From NCBI GenBank assembly GCA_902783095.1, contig CACZPX010000030.1:1-9454 (forward strand): a stretch of DNA of 9,454 bases, read 5' to 3'. Positions 1 through 8,165 of this stretch are shown here, one piece after another (the first letter of the stretch is position 1; the number at the start of each line of letters is the position of its first letter). This DNA is from an uncultured Lachnospiraceae bacterium. GTDB taxonomy: Bacteria; Bacillota; Clostridia; Lachnospirales; Lachnospiraceae. The notes under the pieces are model-generated. The model was not told the DNA's origin. It saw nothing but the letters and a program-made list of their open reading frames with translations, and did not search any database. A program made the translations under genes and the position numbers.

Positions 1-816
1 AACCTGCCCAACTATCACAACGCTTTCGACTCCATCTACGAGGGCCGTTTCCTGGCCGGCGTAGCCGCGGGCATGAAGCTCAACGAGATGATCGAAGCGG
101 GTCAGTTCACCGCAGAAGAAGCCAAGATCGGCTACGTTGGCGCCTGGACCTACGCGGAAGTGATCTCCGGGTACACCAGCTTCTTCCTGGGTGCCCGCTA
201 CGTCTGCCCTACCGCTACCATGGAAGTCACCTTCACCAGCTCCTGGTATGACGAGTCCGCCGAGAAGGAAGCCGCTCAGCGCCTGATCGCCGACAACTGC
301 AAGCTGATCAGCCAGCACGCGGATTCCATGGGCGCTCCCACTGCCTGCGAGAACGCCGGCGTGCCGAACGTCTCCTATAACGGCAGCACCGTTTCCGCCT
401 GCCCCAACACCTTCATCGTCTCTTCCCGCATCGACTGGGTGCCTTACTACACCTACTGCATCAACCAGGTCAAGGCCGGCGCCGCCATCGATGCCGACTG
501 GACCGGCGATCTGGCTACCGGCTCCGTCGTTCTGACCGAAGTGAACGAGGCCGCTGCCGCTGCCGGCACCGTTGAGAAGATCGCGGAAGTCCGCAAGGCT
601 CTGGAAGACGGCACGCTGCACGTATTCGATACCGCCACCTTCACCGTCGGCGGCGAGACGCTCACTTCCTATCAGGCTGACGTGGATACCGACGCCGCCT
701 ACACCCCGGACACCGAGGTGATCGCGGACGGTTATTTCCATGAGTCCGAGTTCCGTTCTGCGCCTTACTTCGATCTGCGGATCGACGGCATCACGCTGCT
801 GGACGAGGCATATTGA
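1..816 (+). CDS. BMP family ABC transporter substrate-binding protein (5' partial)
   Basis: The reading frame is open from base 1 to TGA at 814-816, giving 271 visible residues; the N-terminus, including any lipoprotein signal, lies outside the window. The visible start carries YEGRFLAGVAAGM (residues 13-25), the hallmark segment of the BMP/Med (PnrA-like) family, followed by KIGYVGAWTYAEVISGY, the usual strand and hinge of the second lobe. A QHADS segment and a later IDWVPYY segment match the BMP subgroup that has QHxDS and WxxYY. In the family this protein captures a ligand, usually a purine nucleoside or base, outside the membrane and delivers it to the permeases. The ATPase and two permease genes that complete such a transporter lie directly downstream. 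Five cysteines (69, 100, 116, 134, 153) are visible, more than I expect for this family. Family assignment is firm; ligand is unknown. The closest named relatives are NupN and BmpA. Confidence 0.93.
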   Translation, partial: NLPNYHNAFDSIYEGRFLAGVAAGMKLNEMIEAGQFTAEEAKIGYVGAWTYAEVISGYTSFFLGARYVCPTATMEVTFTSSWYDESAEKEAAQRLIADNCKLISQHADSMGAPTACENAGVPNVSYNGSTVSACPNTFIVSSRIDWVPYYTYCINQVKAGAAIDADWTGDLATGSVVLTEVNEAAAAAGTVEKIAEVRKALEDGTLHVFDTATFTVGGETLTSYQADVDTDAAYTPDTEVIADGYFHESEFRSAPYFDLRIDGITLLDEAY

Positions 817-828
817 TCGTAACGATCC

Positions 829-868
829 GGCGGGGGAGTCCTTCGGGGCACCCCCGCCTTGCTGTTTT
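829..868 (+). terminator. Hairpin with TTCG loop between binding-protein and ATPase genes; partial terminator or attenuator
   Basis: Eight pairs of G/C (829-836 with 851-858) continue past one A-A mismatch (837/850) into four more pairs (838-841 with 846-849), closed by a TTCG tetraloop at 842-845. A loose T-rich stretch with TTTT at 865-868 follows. The T tract is imperfect, so read-through is plausible. In binding-protein transporter operons such a hairpin commonly keeps binding-protein mRNA more abundant than the ATPase and permease message (inference here). A small stem, GATCG/CGATC at 815-827, overlaps the preceding stop codon. Confidence 0.75.
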
Positions 869-932
869 GAAGAGCTTTTCTGACGACCGGACAGGAAGGT
901 TCTCCAAAACAGCAAAGACTGCTGACCCGTAC

Positions 933-938
933 AGGAGG
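933..938 (+). promoter_or_regulatory. Ribosome binding site AGGAGG that fixes a TTG start
   Basis: AGGAGG ends 6 nt before the TTG at 945. No comparable site precedes the in-frame ATG at 972, and the frame upstream of 945 reads through the hairpin at 829-868. TTG 945 is therefore the best start for the ATPase gene. Confidence 0.85.
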
Positions 939-944
939 ACTGCT

Positions 945-2474
945 TTGGAAGAAAGAACCCCCATACTCGAAATGCGTCACGTCACCAAACGCTTCGGCAA
1001 CATCATCGCCAACGACGACGTTTCGCTTACGCTCTATCCCGGCGAGATTTTGGCGCTGCTCGGCGAAAACGGCAGCGGCAAGACCACGCTGATGAACATC
1101 CTCTCCGGCATCTATTACCCCGACGAGGGGCAGATCTTCGTGGAGGGTAAGGAGGTCTCCATCTCCTCCCCCAAGGATTCCTTTGATCTGAAGATCGGCA
1201 TGATCCACCAGCACTTTAAGCTCGTGGACGTGATGAGCGTCACCGAGAATATCGTACTGGGACTGCCCGGCAAGCTGGACTTAAAGCAGGCCGCGGCCGA
1301 TATCCGCGCGATCTGCGAACGCTACGGCTTTGAGGTGGATCCGGACGAGAAGATCTACAACCTCTCCGTGTCGCAGAAGCAGACCGTGGAGATCGTAAAG
1401 GTCCTCTTCCGCGGCGCCAACATCCTGATCCTGGACGAGCCGACCGCGGTGCTTACGCCGCAGGAGGCCGTCAAGCTTTTCGCGATCCTGCGCAACATGA
1501 AGGAGGCGGGCCATGCCATCATCATCATCACGCACAAGATGCACGAGGTGATGGACATCTCCGACCGCGTGGCGATCCTGCGGAAGGGCCGCTACATCAC
1601 CTCCTTCGTCACGACGGAGACCACGGCGCAGGAGCTGACCGACAACATGGTCGGCCGGGCCGTGAGCCTGAACATCGAACGGCCGGAGCCAGTCGATCCC
1701 AAAGACCGCCTGTTTATCCAGGGACTCACCGTAAAAAACGAGGAAGGCGTCTACAAGCTGCGCGACGTCTCCTTTACCGCGCGCAGCGGCGAGATTTTAG
1801 GCATCGCCGGCATCGCCGGCAGCGGCCAGCGCGAGCTTCTGGAGGCCATCGCGGGCCTGCAGCCCGTGGAATACGGCATCATCAACTACATCGACGACGA
1901 CGGCACGCCGGAGTCGCTGTTAAAAAAGACCCCTGTGGAGATCCAGGCCATGGGCGTATCGCTCTCCTTCGTCCCGGAGGACCGCTTGGGCATGGGCCTG
2001 GTGGGCAACATGGACCTGTCGGAGAACATGATGCTCCGCTCCTACCGCGAGGGCCACTCCATCTTCACCAACCGCCGCGATCCGGCCGCCCTGGCCAGAC
2101 AGGTGGTGGAGGAACTGGAGGTGAGCACGCCCAGCATCAACACGGCGGTGCGCAAGCTCTCCGGCGGAAACGTGCAGAAGGTCCTGGTGGGCCGCGAGAT
2201 CGCCTCGGCGCCCACGGTCCTGCTCACTGCCTACGCGGTGCGCGGTCTGGACATCAACGCGAGCTACACCATCTACAACCTGATCAACCGGCAGAAGGCG
2301 GCCGGCGTGGCCATCGTCTTCGTGGGCGAGGATCTGGACGTGCTGGTGGAGCTCTGCGACAGGATCCTGGTGCTCTGCGACGGCCGCGTGAGCGGCATCG
2401 TCGACGGAAAGACCGCGGACAAGAACGAGATCGGCATGATGATGACACATGTGGGAGGCGCCCATGAAGGCTGA
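945..2474 (+). CDS. BMP-type (NupO-like) ABC transporter ATP-binding protein with two fused nucleotide-binding domains
   Basis: The 509-residue protein energises nucleoside or related uptake at the inner face of the membrane. The first domain has Walker A GENGSGKT (40-47), Q-loop Gln89, a signature-like LSVSQ (140-144), Walker B ILILDEPT with Asp164 and Glu165, and H-loop His197. The second domain (about 255-500) has the degenerate Walker A GIAGSGQRE usual in this subfamily (no Lys), a good LSGGN signature (405-409), and RGLD at 433-436, where family members normally read PTRGLD; here Ala-Val replaces Pro-Thr. One competent and one degenerate site is normal for sugar/nucleoside double ATPases of about 500 residues. 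The TTG start rests on AGGAGG at 933-938. The 3' end overlaps the next gene by 11 nt, pointing to coupled translation. The closest named homologue is Bacillus subtilis NupO; the substrate is not proven. Confidence 0.95.
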   Translation: MEERTPILEMRHVTKRFGNIIANDDVSLTLYPGEILALLGENGSGKTTLMNILSGIYYPDEGQIFVEGKEVSISSPKDSFDLKIGMIHQHFKLVDVMSVTENIVLGLPGKLDLKQAAADIRAICERYGFEVDPDEKIYNLSVSQKQTVEIVKVLFRGANILILDEPTAVLTPQEAVKLFAILRNMKEAGHAIIIITHKMHEVMDISDRVAILRKGRYITSFVTTETTAQELTDNMVGRAVSLNIERPEPVDPKDRLFIQGLTVKNEEGVYKLRDVSFTARSGEILGIAGIAGSGQRELLEAIAGLQPVEYGIINYIDDDGTPESLLKKTPVEIQAMGVSLSFVPEDRLGMGLVGNMDLSENMMLRSYREGHSIFTNRRDPAALARQVVEELEVSTPSINTAVRKLSGGNVQKVLVGREIASAPTVLLTAYAVRGLDINASYTIYNLINRQKAAGVAIVFVGEDLDVLVELCDRILVLCDGRVSGIVDGKTADKNEIGMMMTHVGGAHEG

Positions 2475-3687
2475 CGCGAAGAAAAAAGAACCCCTGATCC
2501 ATATCACCAGGCGCAAGGACGTCTCGCTGCTGCGCAGCATCGTGATCCGTGCGGCCGCCATCGTGCTGGCCCTGATCGTCTGCGCCCTGGTCACCACGTT
2601 TCTGACCGGTGAAAACCCCATAGACGTGTTCGGCACCATCCTCTCCGGCGCCTTCGGCACCCCCCGCAAGATGTGGGTGCTGGGCCAGGAGATGGCTATC
2701 CTGCTGTGCGTGTCGCTGGCGCTCGCGCCCGCCTTTAAGATGAAGTTCTGGAACCTGGGCGGCGAGGGTCAGATCCTGATGGGCGGTCTGGCCGCGGCGG
2801 CCTGCATGATCCTGCTGGGCAGCAAGGTGGAAAGCGGCGCCATGCCGCAGTGGCTGCTGATCCTGATCATGGTTGTCGCCTCCATTGGCGCAGGCGCCCT
2901 GTGGGCCTTTATCCCCGCCTTCTTCAAGGCCAAATGGGGCACCAACGAGACCCTGTTCACCCTGATGATGAACTACGTCGCCACGCAGCTCGTGGCCTAC
3001 TTCGTCATCCTCTGGGAAGTCCCCAAGGGAGCCGGCAAGATCGGCATCATCAACCAGAGTTCCGAGGCCGGCTGGCTGCCGGTGATCGGCGACTACAAAT
3101 ACCTGCTGAACATCATCGTGGTGCTGGTCCTGACCGTCGGCATGTACGTCTACCTGAAATACAGCAAGCAGGGCTATGAGCTCTCCGTGGTAGGCGAGAG
3201 CGAACGCACGGCCAACTACGTCGGCATCAACGTAAAGAAGGTCATCATCCGCACCATGCTCATCAGCGGCGCGATCTGCGGCGTCGCCGGCCTGCTGCTC
3301 GTGGGCGGCACCGACCATACGGTCACGACCACGATCTCCGCCGGCCGCGGCTTTACAGCCGTCATGGTGGCCTGGCTGGCCAAGTTCAACCCGCTCGGGA
3401 TGATCTTCACCACCTTCCTGCTGGTGCTGCTCTCCCGCGGCGCCAACGAGATCTCCACGGTCTTCTCGCTGAACAAGTCCTTCGGCGACATCCTGACCGG
3501 CATCATCCTGTTCTTTATCATCGGCAGCGAGTTCTTTATCAATTACCAGATCCACTTCCGCAAGTCCCACAAGCCGGAGGCGGCCGCGGCCGTACCGGCG
3601 GAGGACCCGCATAAGGAAGCGCTGGAGCAGATCCTGCGCGACGCGGAGACCGCAGCCCAAAGCGTCAGTAAGGAGGAGACAAAATGA
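2464..3687 (+). CDS. BMP/NupP-like ABC transporter permease
   Basis: The 407-residue membrane protein is the first permease subunit of the transporter. About nine hydrophobic segments are visible, near residues 26-47, 76-92, 103-119, 129-153, 165-184, 213-231, 262-281, 296-324 and 342-361. Family motifs are FWNLGGEGQILMGG (95-108), NETLFTLMMNY (161-171), the cytoplasmic coupling segment GYELSVVGESERTANYVGI (237-255), and GRGFTAVMVAWL (294-305). I chose ATG 2464 because GGGAGG at 2453-2458 lies 5 nt before it; ATG 2449 in the same frame has no such site. It is longer than NupP proteins of roughly 350 residues because of a charged N-terminus and a hydrophilic, Ala/Glu-rich C-terminal tail (367-407). 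The stop codon overlaps the next start in ATGA. Assignment to the BPD_transp_2-type nucleoside permeases is firm; substrate is open. Confidence 0.94.
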   Translation: MKADAKKKEPLIHITRRKDVSLLRSIVIRAAAIVLALIVCALVTTFLTGENPIDVFGTILSGAFGTPRKMWVLGQEMAILLCVSLALAPAFKMKFWNLGGEGQILMGGLAAAACMILLGSKVESGAMPQWLLILIMVVASIGAGALWAFIPAFFKAKWGTNETLFTLMMNYVATQLVAYFVILWEVPKGAGKIGIINQSSEAGWLPVIGDYKYLLNIIVVLVLTVGMYVYLKYSKQGYELSVVGESERTANYVGINVKKVIIRTMLISGAICGVAGLLLVGGTDHTVTTTISAGRGFTAVMVAWLAKFNPLGMIFTTFLLVLLSRGANEISTVFSLNKSFGDILTGIILFFIIGSEFFINYQIHFRKSHKPEAAAAVPAEDPHKEALEQILRDAETAAQSVSKEETK

Positions 3688-4685
3688 TCGACTGGCTCAC
3701 CTTTATCCCCCGTGCCGTGATCCAGGGCGTTCCCCTGATGTACGGCAGCACCGGCGAGATCCTCACCGAAAAGTCCGGCAACCTAAACCTCGGTACGCCC
3801 GGCATCATGTACGTGGGCGCCATCTCCGGCGTGATTGGTTCCTTCTTATACGAACAGTCCTGCGGCGGCGCGGCAGAGAACATGAACGGTTTTCTGGCCG
3901 TGGCCATCCCGCTCATCTGCTGTCTGGGAGGGTCCGCGCTGATGGGCCTGCTCTACTGCTTTCTGACCGTTACGCTGCGCGCCAACCAGAACGTGACCGG
4001 TCTTGCCATCACCACCTTCGGCGTGGGCTTCGGCAACTTCTTCGGCGGCTCGCTCATCAAGCTGACCGGCAGCGAAGTGCCCTCCATCGCGCTGTCCGCC
4101 ACAAGCAATTTCTTCCGCGCCACACTGCCCGCGGCGGAGAATATGGGGTGGTTTGGCCAGATCTTCCTGTCCTACGGTTTTCTGGCCTACCTGGCCATCG
4201 TGATCGGCATTCTGGCCTCCGTCTTCCTGAAGCGGACGCGCCGCGGCCTGCACCTGCGCGCCGTGGGTGAGAATCCCGCCACGGCGGACGCGGCCGGTAT
4301 CAGCGTCACCTCCTACAAGTATCTGGCTACGATCATCGGCTCCATGATCGCCGGTCTGGGCGGCCTGTACTACGTGATGGACTACGCCAACGGCGTCTGG
4401 TCCAACAACGCCTTCGGCGACCGCGGCTGGCTGGCCATCGCCCTGGTCATCTTTACCATCTGGCGTCCCGCGGTCAGCGTGCTGGCCTCCATCCTGTTCG
4501 GCGGCCTGTACATCATGTACCTGTACCTGCCCACCGGCATGGACAACCTGGCGGTCAAGGAACTCTACCGCATGATCCCCTACATCGTGACCATCATCGT
4601 GCTGATCATCACCAGCCTGCGCAACAAGCGCGAGAGCAAACCGCCGGAAAGCCTGGGCCTTCCGTACTTCCGGGAAGACCGGTAA
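3684..4685 (+). CDS. BMP/NupQ-like ABC transporter permease
   Basis: This 333-residue membrane protein is the second, non-identical permease that pairs with the one encoded upstream. Recognisable family segments are LTEKSGNLNLGTPGIM (27-42), LRANQNVTGLAI (98-109), the coupling segment GLHLRAVGENPATADAAGI (188-206), IAGLGGLYY (222-230) and DRGWLAIALVIF (246-257). About eight to nine membrane spans are visible, and the last ends near residue 311 before a short charged tail. Length is close to the usual value of about 310-320. The start ATG overlaps the preceding stop codon (ATGA) and is preceded by AAGGAGGAG at 3670-3678, so its expression is both coupled and well initiated. It is the last gene of the operon and is followed by a strong hairpin. 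Its closest named relative is NupQ. Confidence 0.95.
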   Translation: MIDWLTFIPRAVIQGVPLMYGSTGEILTEKSGNLNLGTPGIMYVGAISGVIGSFLYEQSCGGAAENMNGFLAVAIPLICCLGGSALMGLLYCFLTVTLRANQNVTGLAITTFGVGFGNFFGGSLIKLTGSEVPSIALSATSNFFRATLPAAENMGWFGQIFLSYGFLAYLAIVIGILASVFLKRTRRGLHLRAVGENPATADAAGISVTSYKYLATIIGSMIAGLGGLYYVMDYANGVWSNNAFGDRGWLAIALVIFTIWRPAVSVLASILFGGLYIMYLYLPTGMDNLAVKELYRMIPYIVTIIVLIITSLRNKRESKPPESLGLPYFREDR

Positions 4686-4702
4686 ATACCTTTTAAGCCA
4701 GT

Positions 4703-4760
4703 AAAAGGCCGTATGAGGATCCACACGTGATCCGCCATACGGCCTTTTGGTTTTGGTTTT
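4703..4760. terminator. Bidirectional terminator between convergent operons
   Basis: A perfect 13-bp stem (4703-4715 with 4736-4748) encloses a second 5-bp stem (GGATC 4717-4721 with GATCC 4729-4733). The outer stem starts with AAAA and ends with TTTT, so each strand has a T run. On the plus strand GGTTTTGGTTTT follows. It sits 17 nt after the permease stop and about 50 nt past the stop of the minus-strand lipoprotein gene, so it can end transcripts from both sides. Confidence 0.88.
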
Positions 4761-4799
4761 GCACGGTTTTGCCGGGGCTTGCCTCTTTATATCAGCGCG

Positions 4800-6437
4800 T
4801 CAGGACGCGTATTTATAGAAGCAGTCCTTCTGCCGCACGTCGTTACGCTCTTTCCAGATATCCTCCACAAAGGCCCGCTCTTCCTGCGTATACAGCGCGG
4901 AGATCCCTGTGGTGATGCCGCGGCTCCACTGGTACTGCGCGTCAAAGGCGGCGAACAGTTCCTCTGCGGGGATGCCGGTCTTTTGCCCCATCAGCTCAAA
5001 AAACGACCGCTGGACCTGTGCGTACCGGTTCAGGAAGGCCTGCTGATAGTCCTCCGCAGGCGCCGTGCACCTGCAGACCCTGTTTAAGTCCGCCTCCACA
5101 AAGATCAGCAGGTCGAACACGTCGGCCACACAGGCATCCGGCTCTTCGGTCAGCCTAAGCGCCAGCGTCCGGTAGTGGTTCTTCATCAGGACCTCCGCCA
5201 CGGCGGTCTGGATCATCATCGCGTTATTGTGCTTCTGCGCCGCGGTATCGTTTGCATAGTACCCGTCCGGCTCGTTAAAGAGCACCTCGCAGGCGTACAG
5301 CATGCGAATGATCTCCAGCTGCGCTTCGCGGTCCTCCGCGCCGAAACAGGCAAAGAACCGGTCCAGGTCGCCCTGACAGCAGAGCCCGGGGACGGTGAGC
5401 GGACCGATGTTATCGTCCAGCATGGTGCTTAAAGACAGCGAATCCATCATTTTGCACCAGGCTTTGTATACCTCCAGCTCCTGCATGCGGCCCAGTTCGT
5501 TCTGCGCCAGCCGCTCCGCGGCGCTCTCCGTCAGCCAGGTGTTGGAAAGCGGATTTACCTCCAGGTCGTCCCAGCGGTACAGCAGTCCCACGTTGCGGTC
5601 GTACCCCTCGTGTTCCTTTTCCACGTCGCTGCAGATCTGGGCCAGATGGTTGGTCTCATGGGCGACGGTCCGCACCAGCTTTTCCTCTCCGCCCACGTTT
5701 CTGCAGTTTTCAACGTTGATCAGAAACCGCACGTCATCGTCCGTCACCGCGCCAAAGCCGCTGTCCGTGGAATTGCAGAGGATCAGCCTGGCAAGGTTCC
5801 GGTCCAGCTGCGCGGCGTCCGCGGTCTTAAGCCTGCGGTTTAACGTGTCCGTCATCACCCGGAATACGGTCTCATAATCCTGGTCGGACAGGGCCGTATA
5901 GCGTGTGCCCGTGCGCCCCGCAAGATAGGTCTGCGTATTCTGCTTTACCGTCTCGCGCAGGCGCGCTTCATCCACCCTGCCGTCTTTGATGTACGCAAAC
6001 GTAGTGCCGCTGTCATATTCCCGCATGGCGCGGTACCGGTCCAGGGCCGCCTCCGCGCCGTAGCCCTCCTCCCGGGGGAAGCTCACCCGGATCCCACTTA
6101 ACTGCGAAAGAAACGGCGCGATCTCCTCTTTTGTGAAACGGACCTTCGTCTGCAGATCAATCGAAGTCTCCTCTGACTGCGCCGTCTCCTGCCCGGTCTG
6201 ACGGCCGGGTTTGTAGGGTTTTGTAAGCCCGCTCTTTTCCGATGCGGTCGTCTCCGCCGCCCCGGTCTCCGGAATACCGTCCGCATCTGCTGCGGACGAC
6301 TCCTGCCCCGCGGCCTCTGTCGCGTGCCGCGCAGTGAGCGTCTCTTTACCGGAACGCGAAGCGGCAGGCGTTTTTACACCGCAGCCGGAAAGCACAAGCG
6401 CAATAAGGAGAAGGACCGACCACGTCCTTTTTCGCAT
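4800..6437 (-). CDS. Putative HExxH zinc metalloprotease-like lipoprotein
   Basis: A 545-residue protein begins with a lipoprotein signal: MRKR, a hydrophobic run, and lipobox LSGC with the lipidated Cys at 19. A Ser/Thr/Glu/Ala-rich linker follows (about 20-95), so the globular part sits outside the membrane. HETNH lies at 260-264 within RTVAHETNHLAQ, and WLTESAAERLA at 301-311 resembles the WLxEGxAEY segment whose Glu is the third zinc ligand in peptidase MA-type gluzincins; Glu304 is the candidate, with Glu308 one turn later. These features suggest a zinc peptidase, but I do not recognise the family, and activity is inference. Eleven cysteines beyond the lipobox Cys are an oddity. The frame extends upstream, but ATG 6437 is chosen because it gives an intact signal peptide and lies 2 nt after the stop of the M3 peptidase gene. 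No strong ribosome site precedes it, so translational coupling is likely. Confidence 0.82.
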   Translation of the reverse strand: MRKRTWSVLLLIALVLSGCGVKTPAASRSGKETLTARHATEAAGQESSAADADGIPETGAAETTASEKSGLTKPYKPGRQTGQETAQSEETSIDLQTKVRFTKEEIAPFLSQLSGIRVSFPREEGYGAEAALDRYRAMREYDSGTTFAYIKDGRVDEARLRETVKQNTQTYLAGRTGTRYTALSDQDYETVFRVMTDTLNRRLKTADAAQLDRNLARLILCNSTDSGFGAVTDDDVRFLINVENCRNVGGEEKLVRTVAHETNHLAQICSDVEKEHEGYDRNVGLLYRWDDLEVNPLSNTWLTESAAERLAQNELGRMQELEVYKAWCKMMDSLSLSTMLDDNIGPLTVPGLCCQGDLDRFFACFGAEDREAQLEIIRMLYACEVLFNEPDGYYANDTAAQKHNNAMMIQTAVAEVLMKNHYRTLALRLTEEPDACVADVFDLLIFVEADLNRVCRCTAPAEDYQQAFLNRYAQVQRSFFELMGQKTGIPAEELFAAFDAQYQWSRGITTGISALYTQEERAFVEDIWKERNDVRQKDCFYKYAS

Positions 6438-6439
6438 CG

Positions 6440-8140
6440 TTACCGGATCCCGTAAGCCGCGAAATCCGCCTTGACGGGCTCCATCGCGTTGGCGACGGCA
6501 CCCTCGGCAAACGGTACGTTCACGTTTGCGCGGCGCAGCGTCTCCAGATAGGGATACCGGGTGCCCAGGTCGCAGAGCTCCAGATAGTCGCGCCAGGCCG
6601 CCGTACGGTCTTCCCGCATCTTCTTGCGGAACTCCATCGCGCCGATGGTGGTCAGCGCATAGTTTATGTAGTAGACCGGATACAGGAAGATGTGGATCTT
6701 GTGATACCACCAGCCGCCGCGCGCCATGAACGGATCGTCCCCGTATTTGCGCCAGGGCATGTAGGTCTCTTCCAGCTTGTGCCACTCGTAGGTGCGCTCC
6801 CTGGGCGTAAGCTCCGGGTGGGCGTAGCAGATGTGCTGGAACTCGTCCACGCATACCGCAAAGGGCACAAAGGTGATGGCCTGCTGCAGATGGGCAAAAC
6901 GGAACTTTTCGGCGTCCTTGCCGAAGAACTGCTCCGCATAGGGCTGGGCAAACTGCTCCATGCCCATGGAATGGATCTCCGCGATGTCCGTGGTGATCTC
7001 CGACATATCGGAAAGCGGCTGCTTGCGGATGGAACGGTACGCCGCAAAGGCGTGGCCCAGTTCGTGGGAAAGCACTTCCATGTCGGCGATGGTCTGGTTA
7101 AAGCAGGAGAAGACGAACGGGGCCTTGCGGGCCGGCAGCGTCGCGCAGTAGCCGGTGGCAGCCTTTCCGGGCTTGTTTAAGAGATCCATCAGCTGATGAT
7201 CGATCATAAAGTCGATGAACTCTCCCGTTTCCGCGCTCATGTCGTGATACATCTTCCGGGCTTCGGCCACCATAAAGTCGTCGTCGCCGGCCGGTACCGC
7301 GTTGCCGTCCGGATATACGCGCTTCTCGTCAAAGGCATAGACCGCGTCGATGCCCAGACGCCTGGCCTGCGCGGTGTAGAGCTTTTCACACAACGGCACG
7401 ATCTCTTCCTTGACCTGACGGCGGAAGGCGGCGACCTCCTCCATGCCGTAGTCCGTGCGGCCCTGCTGCAGGTAGCCTACCGGGATAAAGTTCTCATAGC
7501 CGAGGTTCTTTCCCATCTGGTTGCGGATACGGATCAGCTCGTCCCAGATCTCCTCCAGACGGGTCTCGTTGGCCTCGTAAAAGCCGGAATAGGCCTTCCA
7601 GGCAGCCGCCCGTTTGGCGCGGTCGGCGTCCTCGAAGTGCTTCTGTACGCCGAACAGGTTCAACGTCTCGCCTTCAAATTCGATCTTGGCGGTCGCCATG
7701 ATCTTCTGATATTCGGTGCAGAGCACGGCTTCGCGCTGCATCAACGGGATATTTTCCTCGCAGAAGGCCTTCTTCTCCACCTCGCTGCGCAGGAAGAAGT
7801 TCTTTCCGAACCGCTCTTCCAGCTCCTTTCTGTAGGGGCAGGCGCTCACGGCGTCGTCAAACGCGATCGTATGCGGCCGGAACGTGGGCATGGTCTCGTC
7901 CACCCAGGCCTGCTCCGCCTCATAGAACGGATCTGTGGTGTTCAGCGTGTTGCGGATCATCACGGTGGTGATCATATCCATGACCGGCGCCATGACCCGG
8001 TCCTTTTCCAGCACGGCGTCGATGACCGTCTGTGCGTTGGCGGCGTTCTTTACCTGCTCCGTAAGGCCGTGCAGGGTCCCGATCAGGGCGTCCAGGTCGG
8101 GGCGCTGATACTCGATCTCCGGAAATGTCCAGTTGTTCAT
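6440..8140 (-). CDS. M3 family oligoendopeptidase (zinc metallopeptidase)
   Basis: The 566-residue protein has no signal peptide or membrane segment and should act in the cytoplasm, cutting short peptides after uptake. The active site is visible: HELGH at 359-363 gives the two His ligands and catalytic Glu360. Glu388, within IAEIHSMGME, lies 29 residues after the first His, the same spacing as the third zinc ligand in thimet oligopeptidase. The C-terminal segment GGWWYHKIHIFLYPVYYINYA (475-495) is the substrate-side helix and Tyr-rich region conserved in M3 enzymes. Length and motifs fit the short M3 group related to, but distinct from, PepF, so no symbol is given. The start ATG has AAGGAG 6 nt upstream (minus strand, 8152-8147). 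It lies between two other peptidase-like genes; the lipoprotein gene starts 2 nt after its stop, suggesting one operon. Confidence 0.95.
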   Translation of the reverse strand: MNNWTFPEIEYQRPDLDALIGTLHGLTEQVKNAANAQTVIDAVLEKDRVMAPVMDMITTVMIRNTLNTTDPFYEAEQAWVDETMPTFRPHTIAFDDAVSACPYRKELEERFGKNFFLRSEVEKKAFCEENIPLMQREAVLCTEYQKIMATAKIEFEGETLNLFGVQKHFEDADRAKRAAAWKAYSGFYEANETRLEEIWDELIRIRNQMGKNLGYENFIPVGYLQQGRTDYGMEEVAAFRRQVKEEIVPLCEKLYTAQARRLGIDAVYAFDEKRVYPDGNAVPAGDDDFMVAEARKMYHDMSAETGEFIDFMIDHQLMDLLNKPGKAATGYCATLPARKAPFVFSCFNQTIADMEVLSHELGHAFAAYRSIRKQPLSDMSEITTDIAEIHSMGMEQFAQPYAEQFFGKDAEKFRFAHLQQAITFVPFAVCVDEFQHICYAHPELTPRERTYEWHKLEETYMPWRKYGDDPFMARGGWWYHKIHIFLYPVYYINYALTTIGAMEFRKKMREDRTAAWRDYLELCDLGTRYPYLETLRRANVNVPFAEGAVANAMEPVKADFAAYGIR

Positions 8141-8165
8141 GTTGCTCTCCTTTTTTACAATATGA

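Noticed and set aside
813..944. Upstream extension of the ATPase frame to an ATG at 813
   Set aside because: The extension reads through the hairpin at 829-868 and has no family similarity; AGGAGG points to TTG 945.
817..944. Riboswitch or promoter upstream of the ATPase gene
   Set aside because: Beyond the main hairpin I see only a small CAGCA/TGCTG stem at 910-924; no recognisable purine riboswitch core or clear -35/-10 pair.
2284..3660. Long minus-strand open frame (458 codons) across the ATPase end and first permease
   Set aside because: It lies opposite genes with clear family motifs, its translation is His/Asp/Gln/Gly-rich and repetitive, and long antisense frames are expected in G+C-rich genes.
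3846..4724. Minus-strand open frame opposite the second permease
   Set aside because: Same antisense shadow character; it would also run through the terminator hairpin at 4703-4760.
6438..6854. Upstream extension of the lipoprotein frame into the M3 gene
   Set aside because: It would overlap the conserved C-terminus of the M3 enzyme and bury the lipoprotein signal peptide in the middle of the protein.
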